From: Sphingobium sp.
GTDB taxonomy: Bacteria > Pseudomonadota > Alphaproteobacteria > Sphingomonadales > Sphingomonadaceae
Length of the DNA: 64,000 nt
Assembly: GCA_020446425.1 (NCBI GenBank)
Contig: JAGRES010000008.1
Coordinates: 186,001 to 250,000, forward strand
Direction of reading: 5' to 3'
Shown here: positions 62,481-64,000 of the stretch, piece by piece
Position numbering within the stretch: the stretch's first letter is position 1
Layout: every line of letters starts with the position of its first letter
Made by a program: the position numbers and the translations under genes
The notes under the pieces: generated by a model
Told to the model about the DNA's origin: nothing
Seen by the model: the letters and a program-made list of their open reading frames with translations, nothing else
Database searches by the model: none

Positions 62481-62708
62481 ATGGTTGCGATACTGACTGC
62501 AGCGCTGTTTTCTGTGGCACTAGTCGTGGCGATATTGTCGATAGCCTGGATGCTGTACAGCGACGGCCACAAAATGATCGCAGCCCTGCGATTGGAACAT
62601 CGGATAGCGGCACCTTCCCCTGCCCCGCATAAAGCCTTTCGCCGCACGCCTTATACTCACGGAGCTGTATCGCGTCCTCGCCCAGCCCAAGCGTTGCGCG
62701 CGGCCTGA
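62481..62708 (+). CDS. Small single-helix membrane protein under a LexA-type box
   Basis: I do not recognise a named family. The 75-residue protein has one N-terminal membrane helix (residues 1-25: MVAILTAALFSVALVVAILS...), then WMLYSDGHKMIAALRLEHRI and a basic Arg/Pro/Ala-rich tail. GGAAGGAAA lies just before ATG 62481. A consensus -35 and an SOS box are upstream, so expression may rise with DNA damage. Small SOS-induced membrane proteins such as SidA of Caulobacter stop cell division; a similar role is a guess from size, topology and promoter. Confidence 0.75.
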   Translation: MVAILTAALFSVALVVAILSIAWMLYSDGHKMIAALRLEHRIAAPSPAPHKAFRRTPYTHGAVSRPRPAQALRAA

Positions 62709-62718
62709 CCTTACAGTG

Positions 62719-63483
62719 TCAGGCAGCGGCAATGCGTGCCTTACGATAGCTCATCATGCCGAAAGGTATCAGGACCACATAGAATGCCGATATCGCCAAT
62801 AGAGTGAGCCAGGGAATGGTGAGCAACATGGCGGCAAGCAGACCCGCCACCGCAATAGCCTCCAGCCTGACCGAGCGGCGAATACGCAAGGCCCGCCAGC
62901 TATAGGTGGCAATATTGGAAATCATCAGGAACGCGACGAAAGCTGTCCAGGGCGCCACCACATACCATTCGCGGAATATCGGCTGATCGGTGACGAACCA
63001 GCAATAGAGCGGCACGAAGGCCAGCCCCGCTCCCGTGGGCGCCGGAACGCCGGTCAGGAAACCTGCAGATTTGTGCGGCTGGTCATCGGTGTCGATCTGG
63101 GCGTTGAACCGCGCGAGCCGCAATGCGCACATCAGCGCATGAGCCAGTGCAATCACCCATCCGAATTTAGGCATATATTGCAGCGACCAGAGGTAGAGGA
63201 TCAGCGCCGGAGCCACACCAAAGGCGATATTGTCCGACAGCGAGTCCAGTTCCGCCCCGAAGCGGCTTTCCCCTTTCAGCATGCGGGCGATACGGCCATC
63301 CAGCCCATCGAGCACCCCGGCCAGAATGACGCACCCGACCGCCATTTCCCATACGCCTGTCAGAGCGTAGCGCACACCGGTCAGGCCAAAGCACAAAGCC
63401 ATGGCCGTCACGGCATTGGGTGCAATCTGCCGTATTGAAATTCCCCTGCGCAGCCTGCGCGGTATCGTGCGGCGGCGTCTCAC
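62719..63483 (-). CDS. pssA: CDP-diacylglycerol-serine O-phosphatidyltransferase
   Basis: The membrane enzyme joins serine to CDP-diacylglycerol to make phosphatidylserine. The 254-residue protein has about eight helices and the CDP-alcohol motif [15 protein letters not shown] followed by AELDSLSD. The start is GTG 63483, which overlaps the psd stop by 4 bp (GTGA), so the two genes are translated in turn. Confidence 0.95.
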   Translation of the reverse strand: MRRRRTIPRRLRRGISIRQIAPNAVTAMALCFGLTGVRYALTGVWEMAVGCVILAGVLDGLDGRIARMLKGESRFGAELDSLSDNIAFGVAPALILYLWSLQYMPKFGWVIALAHALMCALRLARFNAQIDTDDQPHKSAGFLTGVPAPTGAGLAFVPLYCWFVTDQPIFREWYVVAPWTAFVAFLMISNIATYSWRALRIRRSVRLEAIAVAGLLAAMLLTIPWLTLLAISAFYVVLIPFGMMSYRKARIAAA

Positions 63484-64000
63484 TGAAAGATTCCAGTGAC
63501 GGTCCCGGTTTCGCCAAGACGCGCAATCACCGTTTCCCCCGCTATCGTCCGCTGCCCCAACGCAACCCGCGGCATCGTTCCTGCGGGCAGATATATGTCC
63601 ACACGGCTGCCAAAGCGGATCAGGCCGATGCGCTGCCCCGCCGCAACGACATCACCGGGTTTGACGAACGGTACAATACGCCGCGCCACCAGCCCCGCTA
63701 TCTGCGTGAAACCGATACGCAGACCGTCGTTGCGCTCCACGACAATATGCTGCCGCTCATTATCTTCGCTCGCCTTGTCGAGATCGGCGTTGATGAACTT
63801 CCCCGATATATAAACGACAGATTTGACGGTTCCGGCAATCGGCGTGCGATTGATGTGGACATCGAACACGCTCATGAAGATCGACACGCGCATCATGGGT
63901 GCATCGCCGATGCCGTCTGCCGCCCCCGCAATCTCGCGTGGCGGCTGGACTTCCTGTATCAGGGTGATCAGGCCATCGGCGGGTGCGACGAGAAGGTTGG
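63480..64000 (-). CDS. psd: Phosphatidylserine decarboxylase, N-terminus beyond window edge
   Basis: The enzyme makes phosphatidylethanolamine from phosphatidylserine. The visible C-terminal 173 codons read from [16 protein letters not shown] through [28 protein letters not shown] and the self-cleavage region [11 protein letters not shown], where the Ser becomes the pyruvoyl group. It ends in GTVTGIFQ. The 5' part and start lie beyond 64000. It precedes pssA with a 4-bp overlap. Confidence 0.94.
   Translation of the reverse strand, partial: NLLVAPADGLITLIQEVQPPREIAGAADGIGDAPMMRVSIFMSVFDVHINRTPIAGTVKSVVYISGKFINADLDKASEDNERQHIVVERNDGLRIGFTQIAGLVARRIVPFVKPGDVVAAGQRIGLIRFGSRVDIYLPAGTMPRVALGQRTIAGETVIARLGETGTVTGIFQ

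Overview
The window is chromosomal DNA from an alphaproteobacterium, most likely order Sphingomonadales. The evidence is the gene order (rpsB-tsf-pyrH-frr-uppS-cdsA-dxr-rseP-bamA-ompH-fabZ; cobA-DUF2849-cysI-DUF934-cysH; comF/grxC/nitrilase/DUF1178), a DcaP-type porin, LexA-type GAAC-N7-GAAC boxes and sphingomonad-like protein sequences. I infer the order from gene content; no 16S gene is present. Almost all of the sequence is coding, in tight operons with many 1-17 bp overlaps and several GTG/TTG starts. There is no rRNA, CRISPR array or prophage.

Layout. 0-1.6 kb: cell-wall lytic enzymes (rlpA, cut by the window edge, and an MltB-type transglycosylase). 1.6-10.9 kb: a carboxylate/acetate unit, in which a DcaP porin and an MHS transporter face acetyl-CoA synthetase, followed by a CrbR-like response regulator and a convergent CrbS-like transporter-sensor kinase; two 13-bp direct repeats lie between the divergent genes. 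11-17 kb: a three-gene unit (asnB, GMC oxidoreductase, tyrosine phosphatase), tRNA-Ser, an RNase II-type nuclease and tRNA-Arg. 17-31 kb: housekeeping genes (DUF1178, nitrilase, grxC, comF, mutT, two flp pilins, M48 lipoprotein, accA, xerD, an uncharacterised membrane pair, aroKB, DUF423, CPA2 antiporter, NifU-like protein). 31-33 kb: radA-cvpA, with a LexA box at radA.

33.07-35.12 kb is the one clear mobile element: a 2050-bp IS1595-type transposon with inverted ends, an exact 8-bp target duplication, a transposase, a small antisense ORF and a frameshifted membrane-protein cargo gene. It abuts the radA promoter.

35-42 kb: EEP-family phosphatase/nuclease, flavin oxidoreductase with a cysteine-rich tail, glycosyltransferase, hydrolase, SelO and astD. 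42.4-46.4 kb: assimilatory sulfate-reduction operon, with its own siroheme-pathway methyltransferase. 46.4-50.7 kb: MAPEG protein, dnaB, UPF0262, a GH25-like protein that has lost its catalytic residues, cdd and dcd. 50.7-64 kb: a palindromic intergenic repeat, rpmE, then the long minus-strand translation/isoprenoid/envelope operon, and pssA-psd. Between rpsB and pssA lies a 75-residue single-helix membrane protein with a consensus -35 and a LexA-type box, which looks like a DNA-damage-induced membrane peptide.

The most novel-looking points are the SOS-linked small membrane protein (62.4-62.7 kb), the transposon with its cargo, the degenerate GH25 gene, the transporter with a periplasmic insert, and the local drop in GC inside bamA.
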